A stretch of 64,000 nucleotides of DNA, from positions 62,001-126,000 of the forward strand of contig NZ_FNTD01000003.1 in assembly GCF_900104815.1 (NCBI RefSeq), given 5' to 3'. Below are positions 26,744-35,371 of the stretch, piece after piece (the stretch's first letter is position 1; the number at the start of each line of letters is the position of its first letter). Origin of the DNA: Streptomyces misionensis. GTDB taxonomy: Bacteria; Actinomycetota; Actinomycetes; Streptomycetales; Streptomycetaceae. Position numbers and translations under genes: made by a program. The notes beneath the pieces are model-generated. The model was not told where the DNA came from. It made no database searches and saw only the letters and a list, made by a program, of their open reading frames with translations.

Positions 26744-28093
26744 CTATCCAGCGGATTCGCCGGCGGCCCGTCGTCGGTAGTGGCTGCGTCGGGCTGTTGC
26801 CTGGTGGCGTCTACGCCAGTTGGACCAGTGCAGCAGCCTGGCCGCAGTCACGGCTGGTGGGTGGAAGGCGGCGACGAGCAGGTGGCGGATTTCCGGGACG
26901 GTCAGCGTGACCGGATCGCGGCTGCGGATGAAGTGGTGCATATCTGCGGGCGGTTCGGGGGCCGCGTCGGCGGCAAGCACGGTCAGGAAGGCCAGGGCGA
27001 GCATCGCGAGCGTGATGTGCCGGTGCCAGGAGGTCCAGTGCCGGACCTGGTAGTGGTCGAGTCCGACTTGGCTCTTGGCGGCCTGGAAACACTCCTCGAC
27101 GCTCCAGCGGACACCGGCCACGCGAACGAGTTCGGACAGGGGAACCTCGGTGGGTGACCAGCACAAGTAGAAGGCGAGTTCGCCGGTGGACCGGTTGCGT
27201 CGGATGAGCAGGTGCCGGTGGCTGCCGGTGCCGATGTGGATCCAGGCCCAGTCGTAGTAACGCGGGCCTTTCGCACCGTTTCCGGCGCTCTGACGGTGCC
27301 AGGCCGTGGCGGGCAGGCGGCCGGCGAGGGTATCCGCGCGCACAAGGGTGCGGCCGTGGTTGATCCTCACCCGCATCGAGCAAGCGACGGCCATCACGTA
27401 GCCGACGCCGCGTGCCTCGAGGGCGGCGCGGAGCTGGGGGTCCTGACCGTAGGCTTCGTCGCCCGTCACCCAGGAGGCGCCGATTCTAGCGTCCAGTGCG
27501 GCCTCGATCATCTCTCCGGCCAGGCGGGGCTTGGTGGCGAACCGCACCGTCTCGGGTATCCCGGCTGCATGGCGGCGTTCGGGATCATTGGACCAGGAGT
27601 GTTCGGGGAGGTAGAGCCGTCGGTCGATCAGGGCCCGTCCTCGGCTGGTGGCCAGGGCGAGGAACACGCCGACCTGGGCGTTCTCGATGCGTCCGGCGGT
27701 GCCGGTGTACTGCCTCTGCACACCTGCCGAGGACCGACCCTTCTTCAGGAAGCCGGTCTCGTCGACAACGAGAACGCTGCCGTCGGCGGCGAGGTGTTCG
27801 GCGGCGTAGGCGCGCAGGTCATCGCGGACGGCATCAGCGTCCCAACGGGCGTAGCGCAGCAGGCGCTGCATCGGCCCGGGCCGCGTATGGCCCGCCTGTT
27901 CGGCCAGCTGCCAGCAGTTCTTCCGTTCGACGCTCGACAGCAGCCCGCGCAGGTAAGCGCGGGCCGCGGCCCGGGGCTCAACCCGCCTGAACCTGCCCGC
28001 GATCCGATCCATGACCTGGTCGAACATCGCCAGCCAGCGGGCAACGTCTACGCTATGGCCTGAGGCCACCGCACGATCTTCAGGAGTCCACAC
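26744..28093 (-). CDS. IS701-family DDE transposase
   Basis: 449 residues. N-terminal domain with FDQVMDRIAGRFRRVEPRAAARAYLRGLL and KNCWQLAEQAGHTRPGPMQRLL, the family start. The catalytic triad is visible as LVVDETGFLKKG (first Asp), SWVTGDEAYGQD (second Asp) and VRWSVEECFQAAKSQVGLDHYQVR (Glu in the Y-(2)-R-(3)-E-like block). Length fits intact IS701 transposases, so this copy may still be active. The stop lies 22 bases inside the left inverted repeat boundary. Confidence 0.93.
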   Translation of the reverse strand: MWTPEDRAVASGHSVDVARWLAMFDQVMDRIAGRFRRVEPRAAARAYLRGLLSSVERKNCWQLAEQAGHTRPGPMQRLLRYARWDADAVRDDLRAYAAEHLAADGSVLVVDETGFLKKGRSSAGVQRQYTGTAGRIENAQVGVFLALATSRGRALIDRRLYLPEHSWSNDPERRHAAGIPETVRFATKPRLAGEMIEAALDARIGASWVTGDEAYGQDPQLRAALEARGVGYVMAVACSMRVRINHGRTLVRADTLAGRLPATAWHRQSAGNGAKGPRYYDWAWIHIGTGSHRHLLIRRNRSTGELAFYLCWSPTEVPLSELVRVAGVRWSVEECFQAAKSQVGLDHYQVRHWTSWHRHITLAMLALAFLTVLAADAAPEPPADMHHFIRSRDPVTLTVPEIRHLLVAAFHPPAVTAARLLHWSNWRRRHQATARRSHYRRRAAGESAG

Positions 28094-28213
28094 AACCCCC
28101 GATGATCACGCGGTGGCCGTACCCATTCCCAGCCGGCCCCTGACGCATGTGACCGAGCACTCCATCTGGAGGGCCTCGCCAGCTGACGCGCTCGTTTCTT
28201 TTCCGACCAGTCA

Positions 28214-28606
28214 CTACGAGGGGCCCGGCGTCGCCGCGCGGAACAGGGCGAGGAGGGCCTGACCCGGCGGAGTATCCGCGTCGAAGAACTGCGTGGCCAG
28301 CTCGGGCGGGACGGCTGGTCCGTGCATGCGGATCTCGTGGCAGCTGAAGCAGAACGCCGCCTCAAACAGGGCCAGATCAAGGGAGTCCTCATATGCGCGA
28401 ACGCTCCAGCCCGGTGAAAAGCCACAGCGGTGCTGTTGGCCGCTGGGCAGGGTCCCGATCAGGGCCAGGGCTTCGGCCGCTTCCTTTCCAGTCCAGTACG
28501 CGACCGCCCTGCCGGGATACGGAGCGCCCCGCTGAATTGGGAGGGCGGAGATCCGTACGACCTCGATCAACACGGTAGCGGCAACGGCATCGGTGGGGAG
28601 CTGCAT
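28214..28606 (-). CDS. Passenger gene of the IS701 element, unknown function
   Basis: 130 residues from an ATG at 28604-28606 with a GGAGGGGAGA ribosome site. No family recognised with certainty. It contains CFSCHEIRMHGPAVPPELATQFFD and an Ala/Leu-rich end (GQALLALFRAA). It lies between the right inverted repeat and the transposase and is transcribed in the same direction, so it moves with the element. It is not a known resolvase or accessory transposition protein by eye. Confidence 0.6.
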   Translation of the reverse strand: MQLPTDAVAATVLIEVVRISALPIQRGAPYPGRAVAYWTGKEAAEALALIGTLPSGQQHRCGFSPGWSVRAYEDSLDLALFEAAFCFSCHEIRMHGPAVPPELATQFFDADTPPGQALLALFRAATPGPS

Positions 28607-28819
28607 GAGCGCAGTCTCCCCTCCGAACTGGTCTGCTGGGTGTGTTTGGAACTGGTCCAGCCCGCAGCCAAGCCGACTCCAAAGTACGTGCCGGACCGGA
28701 GGCGCACCAGCCCCTTGATCTGTCCGCCACCTGGAGCACTCAGCCTGGCCAAGTCGACCACTCACTCGCCAGGTGAAGCGCTCAGTCACAACGCAGGATC
28801 ACGAAACCAGACTGGAGTA

Positions 28820-28880
28820 CTAGATCCGGGCAGGGCCAGCAGAGGGTGCGCCCCTGCCGCCGAAGGCACACTGGTCCCGG
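28820..28880 (-). pseudogene. tpg: tpg pseudogene, interrupted middle part
   Basis: Immediately right of the IS701 element the minus strand reads CLRRQGRTLCWPCPDL and joins in frame, across the duplicated CTAG, to AGRLAGAVRAR of the 3' part. The family expects RPRPDLAxRL here, so the join is natural. Further upstream the frame no longer looks like Tpg, so the 5' end is degraded or lost. Confidence 0.55.
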
Positions 28881-28964
28881 CCCTGGTCGGCTTGGTGCGG
28901 GTGCTGCTGGAGCACCGCCGCTCAGCACGTCTGGCGCCATCGATTCAGCACGAGCCACAGGGAC

Positions 28965-29032
28965 GCTCATGTACGTGAGGTCAATGAGTACCGCTCCCGG
29001 GAGCGGTACTCATTGACCTCACGTACATGAGC
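28965..29032. repeat. Perfect 68-bp palindrome with 34-base arms
   Basis: The arms 28965-28998 and 28999-29032 are exact reverse complements meeting at CCCGGG. Each arm contains CTCATGTACGTGAGGTCAAT and GAGTACCGCTCCC. It lies 18 bases after the stop of the gene at 29051-29362. The arm sequence recurs upstream of the paired gene at 29983-30002 (18 of 20 bases) and in part at 29883-29894, so it is more likely a binding site or origin element than only a terminator. Confidence 0.9.
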
Positions 29033-29050
29033 TCTGGTTCTCGGAGCTGC

Positions 29051-29362
29051 TCAGGTTGCTCGGCGCAGGGGGACGACGACGTCCTCGCCGGTGCTCTTCG
29101 CGCTGAGCCGGTAGTAGCTGATGTGCGCAAGCCGTTCGGATTCCTCGAGCCAGCCGGCCTCCACGACCTGGCGCCGGGTGCGGGAGAACACGGTCGGGGA
29201 CATGCCGACAAGCTCGGCGAGCTTGGCTCCGGTCTCGATGACTGCGCCGGCCCGGTCCGCGGGGTGCATGGCGTAGAGCATGACGATCAGGCGCTGGTTG
29301 GCAGTCATGCCGGCGGTGCGGTGCAGGACGTCCAGGAGCTTCTGCTTGTCGTCGTTGTTCAC
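29051..29362 (-). CDS. RepL-like winged-helix protein (second of coupled pair)
   Basis: 103 residues from a GTG at 29360-29362 overlapping the upstream stop (GTGA). It has a helix-turn-helix core: GMTANQRLIVMLYAMHPADRAG, TGAKLAELVGMSPTVFSRTRRQVVEAGWLEESER, then a wing HISYYRLSA. It lacks catalytic motifs. With its neighbour it resembles RepL/phage-type replication or MarR-like DNA-binding proteins. Being co-translated and flanked by shared inverted repeats, the pair may bind those repeats to control replication or its own expression (inference). Confidence 0.6.
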   Translation of the reverse strand: MNNDDKQKLLDVLHRTAGMTANQRLIVMLYAMHPADRAGAVIETGAKLAELVGMSPTVFSRTRRQVVEAGWLEESERLAHISYYRLSAKSTGEDVVVPLRRAT

Positions 29363-29811
29363 TGGGCCTCCCACAGCAAAGGGGTCTTGTTGTCGAAGCC
29401 GGGGATGTCCGGCGGGTTGCACGTCTTGATCGCTTCCCGTTGCTCGATCCCAGTCCCGTGGAAGGCAATGTACGGGCTGATCCGGTAGAGCCGGTAGTTA
29501 CCGATACGACCGCGCTCGATCAGGATGCGTAGTCTGAGGAGTTTCCGGTTGATCTTTCCTACGGCATCAGCGGTCATCCCGACCTTCTTGGCAATGTCTG
29601 CGCCGGTTGCCCTCAACGGCGCCATGCCCTGGGGAGAGACCCCGATCCACCACAGGACCATGAACTTTTGGCTCGGGGTGAATTCCTTGCTTTCAGTGAT
29701 GGCCTCGACCCTGGCCTTGTCGACCTGGATGTGCTCACCCGAGAAGGCGTAGGGCGCATAGGGGATGGCCTCGCCCGTATCAGCGTCGACCAGTCTGCGT
29801 ACTGCTCCCAA
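29359..29811 (-). CDS. RepL-like winged-helix DNA-binding protein (first of coupled pair)
   Basis: About 150 residues. The only suitable start is a TTG at 29809-29811 with GGAGGG just upstream; there is no in-frame ATG. The core FTPSQKFMVLWWIGVSPQGM, then TGADIAKKVGMTADAVGKINRKLLRLRILIERG is a winged helix-turn-helix, and the C-terminal YRLYRISPYIAFHGTGIEQ resembles the (I)NPxIAFRG end of RepL-type plasmid replication proteins. It may be a replication initiator or regulator of a mobile replicon. It is preceded at 29983-30002 by a copy of the palindrome arm. Confidence 0.6.
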   Translation of the reverse strand: MGAVRRLVDADTGEAIPYAPYAFSGEHIQVDKARVEAITESKEFTPSQKFMVLWWIGVSPQGMAPLRATGADIAKKVGMTADAVGKINRKLLRLRILIERGRIGNYRLYRISPYIAFHGTGIEQREAIKTCNPPDIPGFDNKTPLLWEAQ

Positions 29812-29872
29812 TGGGCCCTCCGTGGCCGACCATTGCCTCGACGTGTATGAGTGGCGACCCTCAGGCCGACCA

Positions 29873-29905
29873 GATGAACTTAACGTACATGAGCGCGAAG
29901 TTCAT
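29873..29905. promoter_or_regulatory. Inverted repeat with palindrome-arm core upstream of the RepL-like pair
   Basis: ATGAACTT at 29873-29880 and AAGTTCAT at 29898-29905 form 8-base arms around ACGTACATGAGC, a 12-base exact match to the end of the 68-bp palindrome. It lies about 65 bases upstream of the TTG start, in operator position. Confidence 0.5.
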
Positions 29906-29982
29906 GTAGTCCGCCTCCAGGGCGTGTCGCTGAACCCGAGATCAATCCGTTGCACCTGTCTCCTGCCGGAAATCAGCCCCTC

Positions 29983-30002
29983 CTCATGAACGTGACGTCA
30001 AT
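29983..30002. promoter_or_regulatory. Copy of the palindrome arm upstream of the RepL-like pair
   Basis: CTCATGAACGTGACGTCAAT matches the palindrome-arm start CTCATGTACGTGAGGTCAAT at 18 of 20 positions. With the sites at 28965-29032 and 29873-29905 it brackets both genes, as expected for iterons or autoregulatory operators. Confidence 0.55.
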
Positions 30003-30824
30003 CTAGTCCGTTCCTGCAGCCGTGTTCACAGATCTCACAGCATGAGCACTCAGGCTTCAGGAGCTGCCTGCTCCGCTCATAGGAACCGGGTGCGGGATGC
30101 CAGGAACTCGGTGCCAGATCGTCAGATCCTGCTCCGGAAACCGTTTTCGCAGGTCAGCGCACCTCTACCCCTTGCACTCTCTTTAGCAGTAGCACAGGCG
30201 GTTCTCGCTGCCGTCTCACCCCACGCCCCATGCGCCGTGTGCGGTCGCCGAAGCTCCTCATCAGGGCATCTTCCTGACACTCATGCCCTTACCCGGTGTC
30301 ATCCGTCGAGGAAGAACATCGCTTCCCACCCACTCCTCAGCCGACGAAAGCACGCCACCGTGCGCCAGCACTCGACGAAGCACCCGTCACGTGTGCCTCG
30401 GTGAGCACCGCTAGCCTCAGCCACGGCTGCTCGTCAAAGCCCTGGACAGGCCGCAGCCGCCGGATCACCTGCTCGCCCCGTCGGGCACCCGCAGGCCCGC
30501 CAGGGCCGAGGATGCACCGACCCTAGGCGTCGGTGAGCCGCGTTGTGGGTGCTCGACACCACTGCAGCCATCGAACCAGGGCTCCCCCAGCGGCTGTGTG
30601 TAGTCGACTTGGGCCTAGTCGTGGGCCAGAAGGCCACTACCTGAGCTCTCACCGCGCGCCGTCCTCGCCAGCTTCGAGCAGCTGGCGAGCGCGTCGGTGA
30701 CCTCTAGGTCGGCTGGGTGACGTGGCCGACGAAAGACTGCGCCAGCCAGCCGTCGCCCACGGGGTGGTAGTCGCCACGGCGGAGCGGGAAGTCACGGGCG
30801 GCCTCGGCTCCCGACAGTCTCTCC
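30003..30824. other. About 0.8 kb without a supportable gene
   Basis: Possible frames here are low-complexity and lack plausible starts, ribosome sites or family motifs. GC is lower than in the cluster. I see no IS ends. It may be degraded DNA of the former element whose recombinase fragment follows. Confidence 0.5.
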
Positions 30825-31751
30825 ATGGTCCCATCGGGCCGACAGGCTCGGGCGAGCGCGGCGGTGATCGGCACAGGCAGCAAGCTCCTGCTCTTGGAGC
30901 CGCCCCTGCTCGGCTTGGGTGGCTCACCGGTCGGGAGCGAGCTCGTCCTGGACGACGGCGAAGTTCTGACCACGATCATTCAACGTGGTCGCGAGGGGCA
31001 CGGATCACTGCCACTGATCTCCCGTTACGACCAGCACGAGGGACTGCACAGCCCCCGCCTGCCGTTTCTCTTCCAGCGCCGTCGCGGCTTCATCCCGACC
31101 GCGCTTCCGCCCGCGTTCATCGCGAGCGTCCTGCGCGAAGCACTGGACCGGGCCGGGCTCACCGACCAGACCGGGGAGGCCTTGGACCTCACGCCTCACG
31201 ACTTCCGGAGGATCTTCGCGACCGACGCTCTTCAGGCTGGTCTGCCGCCGCACATCACGGCGAAGATCCTCGGACACGAGGACGTGAACACCACCATGGG
31301 ATACGCGGCGATCTATCCCGAGGACGTGATCTCCCACCATCGGTCCTACATCGCCCGCCGCCGACAGCTCCGGCCCAGCGAGGAATACCGCGACCTCACC
31401 CCGGAGGAGTGGGACGAGTTCATCACCCACTTCGAGCTCCGCAAAGTCGCGCTCGGCGTCTGCACCAGGGACTACGGCACCGCATGCGTTCACGAGCACG
31501 CGTGCGTCCGATGCCCTTCCCTCCGACCAGACCCCGACCAACAGGACCGGATGGAAGAGATCATCGTCAACCTTCAGGCCCGGCTCGACGAGGCCCACAC
31601 CCGCGGCTGGCGCGGTGAAGTTGCCGGCCTCGAAGCCACGCTCGCCGCTGCTGAAGGCAAGCTCAAGACCATGCGGGACCTCACCCAGCGCCACGGCCGA
31701 ACCTATCTCGGAATGCCGCGTTTCGGCTCGTCAATCGGACGACAAAAGTGA
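30825..31751 (+). pseudogene. Tyrosine recombinase (integrase), C-terminal part
   Basis: From about 31000 the frame shows LTPHDFRRIFATDALQAGLPPHITAKILGHEDVNTTMGYAAIYPE: the HxxR box, the second His in LGHED and the catalytic Tyr in MGY. A C-terminal tail follows with CVHEHACVRCPSLRPDPDQQ (paired Cys) and a coiled-coil (NLQARLDEAHTRGW...LAAAEGKLKTM), typical of large actinobacterial integrases. The N-terminal half with the first catalytic Arg is missing: sequence before about 30960 does not look like recombinase and there is no good start. Probably inactive. Confidence 0.7.
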
Positions 31752-31754
31752 CGG

Positions 31755-31796
31755 CGGGCTGTCCCGCGAGCTGGACGCGGATCGCGGGACAGCCCG
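31755..31796. terminator. Bidirectional terminator hairpin
   Basis: CGGGCTGTCCCGCGA, a 12-base loop, and its exact complement TCGCGGGACAGCCCG. It lies between the ends of two convergent genes (31751 and 31800). Confidence 0.8.
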
Positions 31797-31799
31797 GTG

Positions 31800-32792
31800 C
31801 TAGCTGCTCATCCGAGGGAACGGCGTGATGATCGTGGAGGTTTCCGGCTTCGAGTCTGCCCCGAACGCAACGTTAGAGGCAGGCGCTTCGTCGGCAACGA
31901 GAAGCTCCGGCTGCGCGAACTTCCTGGTGGCTTCCAGAACGTCGGGGACGGGGAATTCTCGCCGCTCGATATAGACACGCGCGACCTCCCGGTCGACGGG
32001 GCTGGGGAGGTCCACTTCCTTGGGCATCTTGAAGTTCGTTTCACAGAGGGCCTGAACGATCCGCCACCCCTCATAGAAGACCTGCATGAAGCTGCCGTCG
32101 TGGGGCATCGGGCAGACGATCAGGTTCTTCTGCTCGTCCTTCTTGATTGCGTCAGAGGCTCCCGACTTGCTGGGAACGATGGCCACTCGCAGTCCCCTGG
32201 CCGCTTCGAGATGCGATCGGTTGATCTTGACCGTGGTGCCCACCCAGTGGTCGGGCTCGGTGGAACCGAGGAAGAGGTCCGCCTTCCACAGGCCCCTGAT
32301 GCTCTGAGGCAGCTGGGCGCGGGTGCTGGGGCGCCGGAACGCAGCGGCGAGCCGGTTGAGGTGTCCCTTCAACTTCACGGGCTGCCCACGCTCTCCGGAC
32401 AAGACCCTCGACTCGGTCGTGATGAGGTCGATCTCCGTGGAGATCAGCTGCTGAGAGCCGCTCTTCTCAATGGCGAACAAGATCGATGACGGGTCGCCTC
32501 GGTTGATCCGACAATGGCCGAGGGCATCGGCCACCCGCTCGACAACGATGGGGACCCCGTTGACTACCGCATCGTGAACGGCGTACTCAAACGCGATGCC
32601 GGTGTCCCCATCCCCCTGACTCCTGATCTTGCCGAGGAGCTTCAGCTTTATGTCCTCGCGCTTCCCGATCGCACTGAGCACGTCCTGGCCGATCGAGTGA
32701 TAGATCCCCGCGATGATCGGCCGCGTGACCGCCACGAGGGCGCTCACCTCATCAGCGACAGGGTTGTTCTGCTTCTCAACGCGAATCTGCAC
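31800..32792 (-). CDS. Uncharacterised protein, possible PD-(D/E)XK-like fold
   Basis: 330 residues, no signal peptide. The middle region has GIAFEYAVHDAVVNG, later WKADLFLGSTEPDHWVGTTVKINRSHLEAARGLRVAIVP. A Glu in the first helix, an Asp in kADLfig and a TxK in gTTVKIN give an E...D...xxK spacing like PD-(D/E)XK nucleases. Homologues with this layout occur in mobile and defence islands as unknown proteins. The C-terminus (PKEVDLPSPVDREVARVYIERREFPVPDVLEATRKF) is unremarkable. It stands alone, convergent with the integrase remnant. The fold call is my inference. Confidence 0.55.
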   Translation of the reverse strand: MQIRVEKQNNPVADEVSALVAVTRPIIAGIYHSIGQDVLSAIGKREDIKLKLLGKIRSQGDGDTGIAFEYAVHDAVVNGVPIVVERVADALGHCRINRGDPSSILFAIEKSGSQQLISTEIDLITTESRVLSGERGQPVKLKGHLNRLAAAFRRPSTRAQLPQSIRGLWKADLFLGSTEPDHWVGTTVKINRSHLEAARGLRVAIVPSKSGASDAIKKDEQKNLIVCPMPHDGSFMQVFYEGWRIVQALCETNFKMPKEVDLPSPVDREVARVYIERREFPVPDVLEATRKFAQPELLVADEAPASNVAFGADSKPETSTIITPFPRMSS

Positions 32793-32933
32793 GCATCACC
32801 AGCTTCTTTGCAGGGCGCCCCTAGGCACCGAACCAGGAGCCCCGCTCCACCCGTCTACCGGAACTCACCTCAAGCCTAGGCGGGGGGTCTGACACCTGGT
32901 TCGGATAAATCGGTGAGGGTGCCGTTGGTCAGC

Positions 32934-34187
32934 TCATGCACAGCAGTCAGCCTCCTTCGCTGAGGCGGGTCGCTGAGCCCATGCTGCAACGGCGGAGCGC
33001 GGGACATGGAATCGGCCACCCGCCAGCACGAGGCGCACGGCACGCAGGGCATCCAGGCCGGTCAGAGGGTCACCATCGACGATCAGGATGTCAGCGCGGT
33101 ATCCCGTGGCGAGGCGTCCGGTCTGATCGCCCAGTCTGAGTGCGGAGGCGGCGCTGGTCGTGGCCATGTCGATGATGCGGTGCCTTGGAACACCCAGATG
33201 CTCGAAGAACTCGAGGCTGGAAATGAGGCCGCCGAAGTACGCTCGTGGGATGCCTGCGTCCGTCCCCGCCACGAGCTGCACCCCGCTCTCTGCCATCCGG
33301 CGCGTGGGGGCGAACAGCGCAGCGGCCTTTTCGGGACCGACTCGGTCGGCGAAGGCCTGCCAGTTCGGGTGGTTGGCAGGACAGACGTGAATCTGCTTGG
33401 CAATCAGCTGCGCGATGAGGTCCTCGCGTAGTTCGGGAGTGCCGTCTTCGGTCATCCAGCTGCAGTGCTCGATCGTGTCGACCCCTGCGGTGATCGCTGC
33501 GGCGATTCCCTGAACGCCGTGGGCGTGGGCGGCTACCGGCAGACCGAGCTGGTGCGCTTCCTCCACCACGACGGCGAGTTCTTCGGTGGTGAACTGGAGC
33601 TGCCAGATTGAGGGGCCTCCACGGGTCAGACCTCCGCCTGTCGCCATCACTTTGATGACGTCCGCACCTTCTTCGGCGTTGCGGCGCACCTTCTGCCGGA
33701 TCTCGTTCTCGCCCTCAACTTCACCGCCGAGGAACCAGCAGTGGCCCTTGGGGGGCGTCAGCGGCGCGGTGGCGGCCAGAATCCGCGGTCCCGCCATGGC
33801 ACCGTCGCTGATCGCATCCCGGAGCCGGACGGACAGGCCGCCACGGTCGCCCAGGTCGCGGGCGGTGGTGATGCCGGCGTCGAGCAGTTGCTGGGCTCGG
33901 CCGGCCATGCCCAGGAGAAGGGTCGCGTCGTCGCTGTCGGTCAGCGTAGTGACCGGGTCCGGTCCTGCGTCGAAGGCCAGGTGGACGTGGCAGTCGATGA
34001 GACCAGGAAGGACAGTGGCGCCGGGAAAGTCCATCACTCGACAGCCCGGTTCCGTATGAGCCAGTACGTCGTTGCGTACCCCCGCTGCCACGATGGTGTC
34101 GCCGGAGACGAGGACGGCGCCGTCGTTGATGTGTGTGCTGCTGGGACCGAGCAGTATGCGTCCTGCGGTGATGAGTACCTGGTTCAC
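32934..34187 (-). CDS. Amidohydrolase (imidazolonepropionase/prolidase-like)
   Basis: About 417 residues from a GTG at 34185-34187, with AGGAAA just after the upstream stop. The metal site is complete: HVHLAFD (HxH), the Lys in DVIKVMATGGG, His in AHAHGVQG, His in TIEHCSW, and Asp in GTDAGIP. These dinuclear metal hydrolases cleave amide or C-N bonds of small molecules or dipeptides; the closest type by eye is the Xaa-Pro dipeptidase-like amidohydrolase of soil actinobacteria. It follows the membrane gene by 14 bases as the last of the XRE/ImmA/membrane/hydrolase group. Confidence 0.85.
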   Translation of the reverse strand: MNQVLITAGRILLGPSSTHINDGAVLVSGDTIVAAGVRNDVLAHTEPGCRVMDFPGATVLPGLIDCHVHLAFDAGPDPVTTLTDSDDATLLLGMAGRAQQLLDAGITTARDLGDRGGLSVRLRDAISDGAMAGPRILAATAPLTPPKGHCWFLGGEVEGENEIRQKVRRNAEEGADVIKVMATGGGLTRGGPSIWQLQFTTEELAVVVEEAHQLGLPVAAHAHGVQGIAAAITAGVDTIEHCSWMTEDGTPELREDLIAQLIAKQIHVCPANHPNWQAFADRVGPEKAAALFAPTRRMAESGVQLVAGTDAGIPRAYFGGLISSLEFFEHLGVPRHRIIDMATTSAASALRLGDQTGRLATGYRADILIVDGDPLTGLDALRAVRLVLAGGRFHVPRSAVAAWAQRPASAKEADCCA

Positions 34188-34201
34188 GACGTTTCGTTTC
34201 C

Positions 34202-35371
34202 TCAGTTGGTGTGTTGGGCCCTGGCGACGACGCGTCGTCGTCTCACCGCGTCCGACAGCTGAACCAGCTGCCGCACGTCGTCTTCCAGGCTCTGCGTCAG
34301 CGGCATCGCGACAGCAGCGGCCTGAGCGGGCGCCGTTGGGGGCTGCTCGTTGCGCAGTGCGGCGAAGAGCTGGTCGGCCAGGTCGTCGGCCCCTCCCGGA
34401 TGGTTCTCCACCGGGCCTGCGATCGGTGACAGGTGGGGGCTGATCCGCACCAGGCCGTCCCGGCACTCGATGACTCTGCGGTACAAGCGCCGGTGGATTC
34501 CGAGCGGGAGCAGGTGGTCGCGCCACGGTTTGGCGGGCATCCGGCAGAGAGTGTGTTCGGGATACGCCTCGCAGAGAATCTGCCACAGCGGCCCCAGCCG
34601 GCGATACAAGCGGCGGTGCTGGCGGCGTATCCGCACTGCCGCGATCCGGGTAGCGGCTCCGGGGTAGCTGACTCCGATGAGGAACAGCGGAACCGCCAGC
34701 GCGATCATCACGCTTGAGGCCCAGGTGACGGCCTGGGGAACAGTGCCCCCCTGCCAACGGACCACGGTCAGTACGGTGCGGATCGTGCACGACGCGGCCA
34801 TGGTGCCGATAGCCACTGCCGTGATCCAGAGGCCGGTTGCTAATGGCCGCTGGGAGGCCCGGGCATACGCGCAGGTCCAGCGCAGGGCCATGGCCAGGGC
34901 GTAGACAAGATATAGATCCGCGACGAGGTAGAAGCTCACCAGAGCCGGGTCGCGCAGGTCAGAGCCCCGGAAGTTAGCGCCGTCGTCACCGACGCCTGCG
35001 GTGATGGTCGCTGTGAGAAGGCCGGTCGCGGCGAGAGCCAGCAGGAGTGCCTCCCGGCGTGCGCGTGTGCTGCCCTCGGACGCATCAGCGGCGGCCGAGT
35101 ACAGGTAGAAGCACATCAGCCAGTACGCCATGCTGAGCACGAACAGGTTCTGCACCAGCCGAGGGGCGCCCGGCCCTCCCGCGGAAGCGATCCAGTCGGC
35201 GAAGGGCTCTCTGGCCAGCACGAAGGAGCAGGCAGCGCTGATCAGACACAGCGTGACCGCGCGCAAGGCGGCGTCGCGGGGGGCCTTGACCAACTGGAAT
35301 ATCTTCCATCCCAGTGCTGCGGCGAACACCAGGCTTAAAGCCAGCATGATTAACGAGACGATCACAGCCAC
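34202..35371 (-). CDS. Multi-spanning membrane protein, MAB_1171c-like (DUF6545)
   Basis: 389 residues with about seven membrane helices in residues 1-235 (for example VSLIMLALSLVFAAALGWKIF, LVQNLFVLSMAYWLMCFYLY, ALLLALAATGLLTATITAG, SVMIALAVPLFLIGVSYPG), then a cytoplasmic domain with IRRQHRRLYRRLGPLWQILCEAYPEH and RLYRRVIECRDGLVRISPHL, the DUF6545 blocks. Function is unknown. In actinobacteria such genes lie beside XRE and ImmA/IrrE genes, exactly as here: its start overlaps the ImmA gene by ten bases. A membrane sensor or transporter is possible. Confidence 0.8.
   Translation of the reverse strand: MAVIVSLIMLALSLVFAAALGWKIFQLVKAPRDAALRAVTLCLISAACSFVLAREPFADWIASAGGPGAPRLVQNLFVLSMAYWLMCFYLYSAAADASEGSTRARREALLLALAATGLLTATITAGVGDDGANFRGSDLRDPALVSFYLVADLYLVYALAMALRWTCAYARASQRPLATGLWITAVAIGTMAASCTIRTVLTVVRWQGGTVPQAVTWASSVMIALAVPLFLIGVSYPGAATRIAAVRIRRQHRRLYRRLGPLWQILCEAYPEHTLCRMPAKPWRDHLLPLGIHRRLYRRVIECRDGLVRISPHLSPIAGPVENHPGGADDLADQLFAALRNEQPPTAPAQAAAVAMPLTQSLEDDVRQLVQLSDAVRRRRVVARAQHTN

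Larger units (their letters stand above)
26722..28819. mobile_element. IS701-family insertion sequence with a passenger gene
   Basis: A 2.1-kb element bounded by imperfect inverted repeats of about 24 bases: TACTCCAGTGCGGTTTCGTG at 26722 and, at 28797-28819, the reverse complement of TACTCCAGTCTGGTTTCGTG. It is flanked on both sides by CTAG (26718-26721 and 28820-28823), the 4-bp target duplication typical of IS701. It contains a transposase and an unrelated small gene, both leftward, and is longer than simple IS701 members. It interrupts tpg. Confidence 0.85.

Noticed and set aside
28965..29032. Palindrome as a fused pair of linear-replicon telomeres
   Set aside because: Arms are only 34 bases and lack the nested GC-rich palindromes of Streptomyces telomeres; related copies nearby fit a protein-binding site better.
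30042..30404. Plus-strand frame in the gene-free stretch
   Set aside because: No ribosome site, unusual composition and no recognisable motif.
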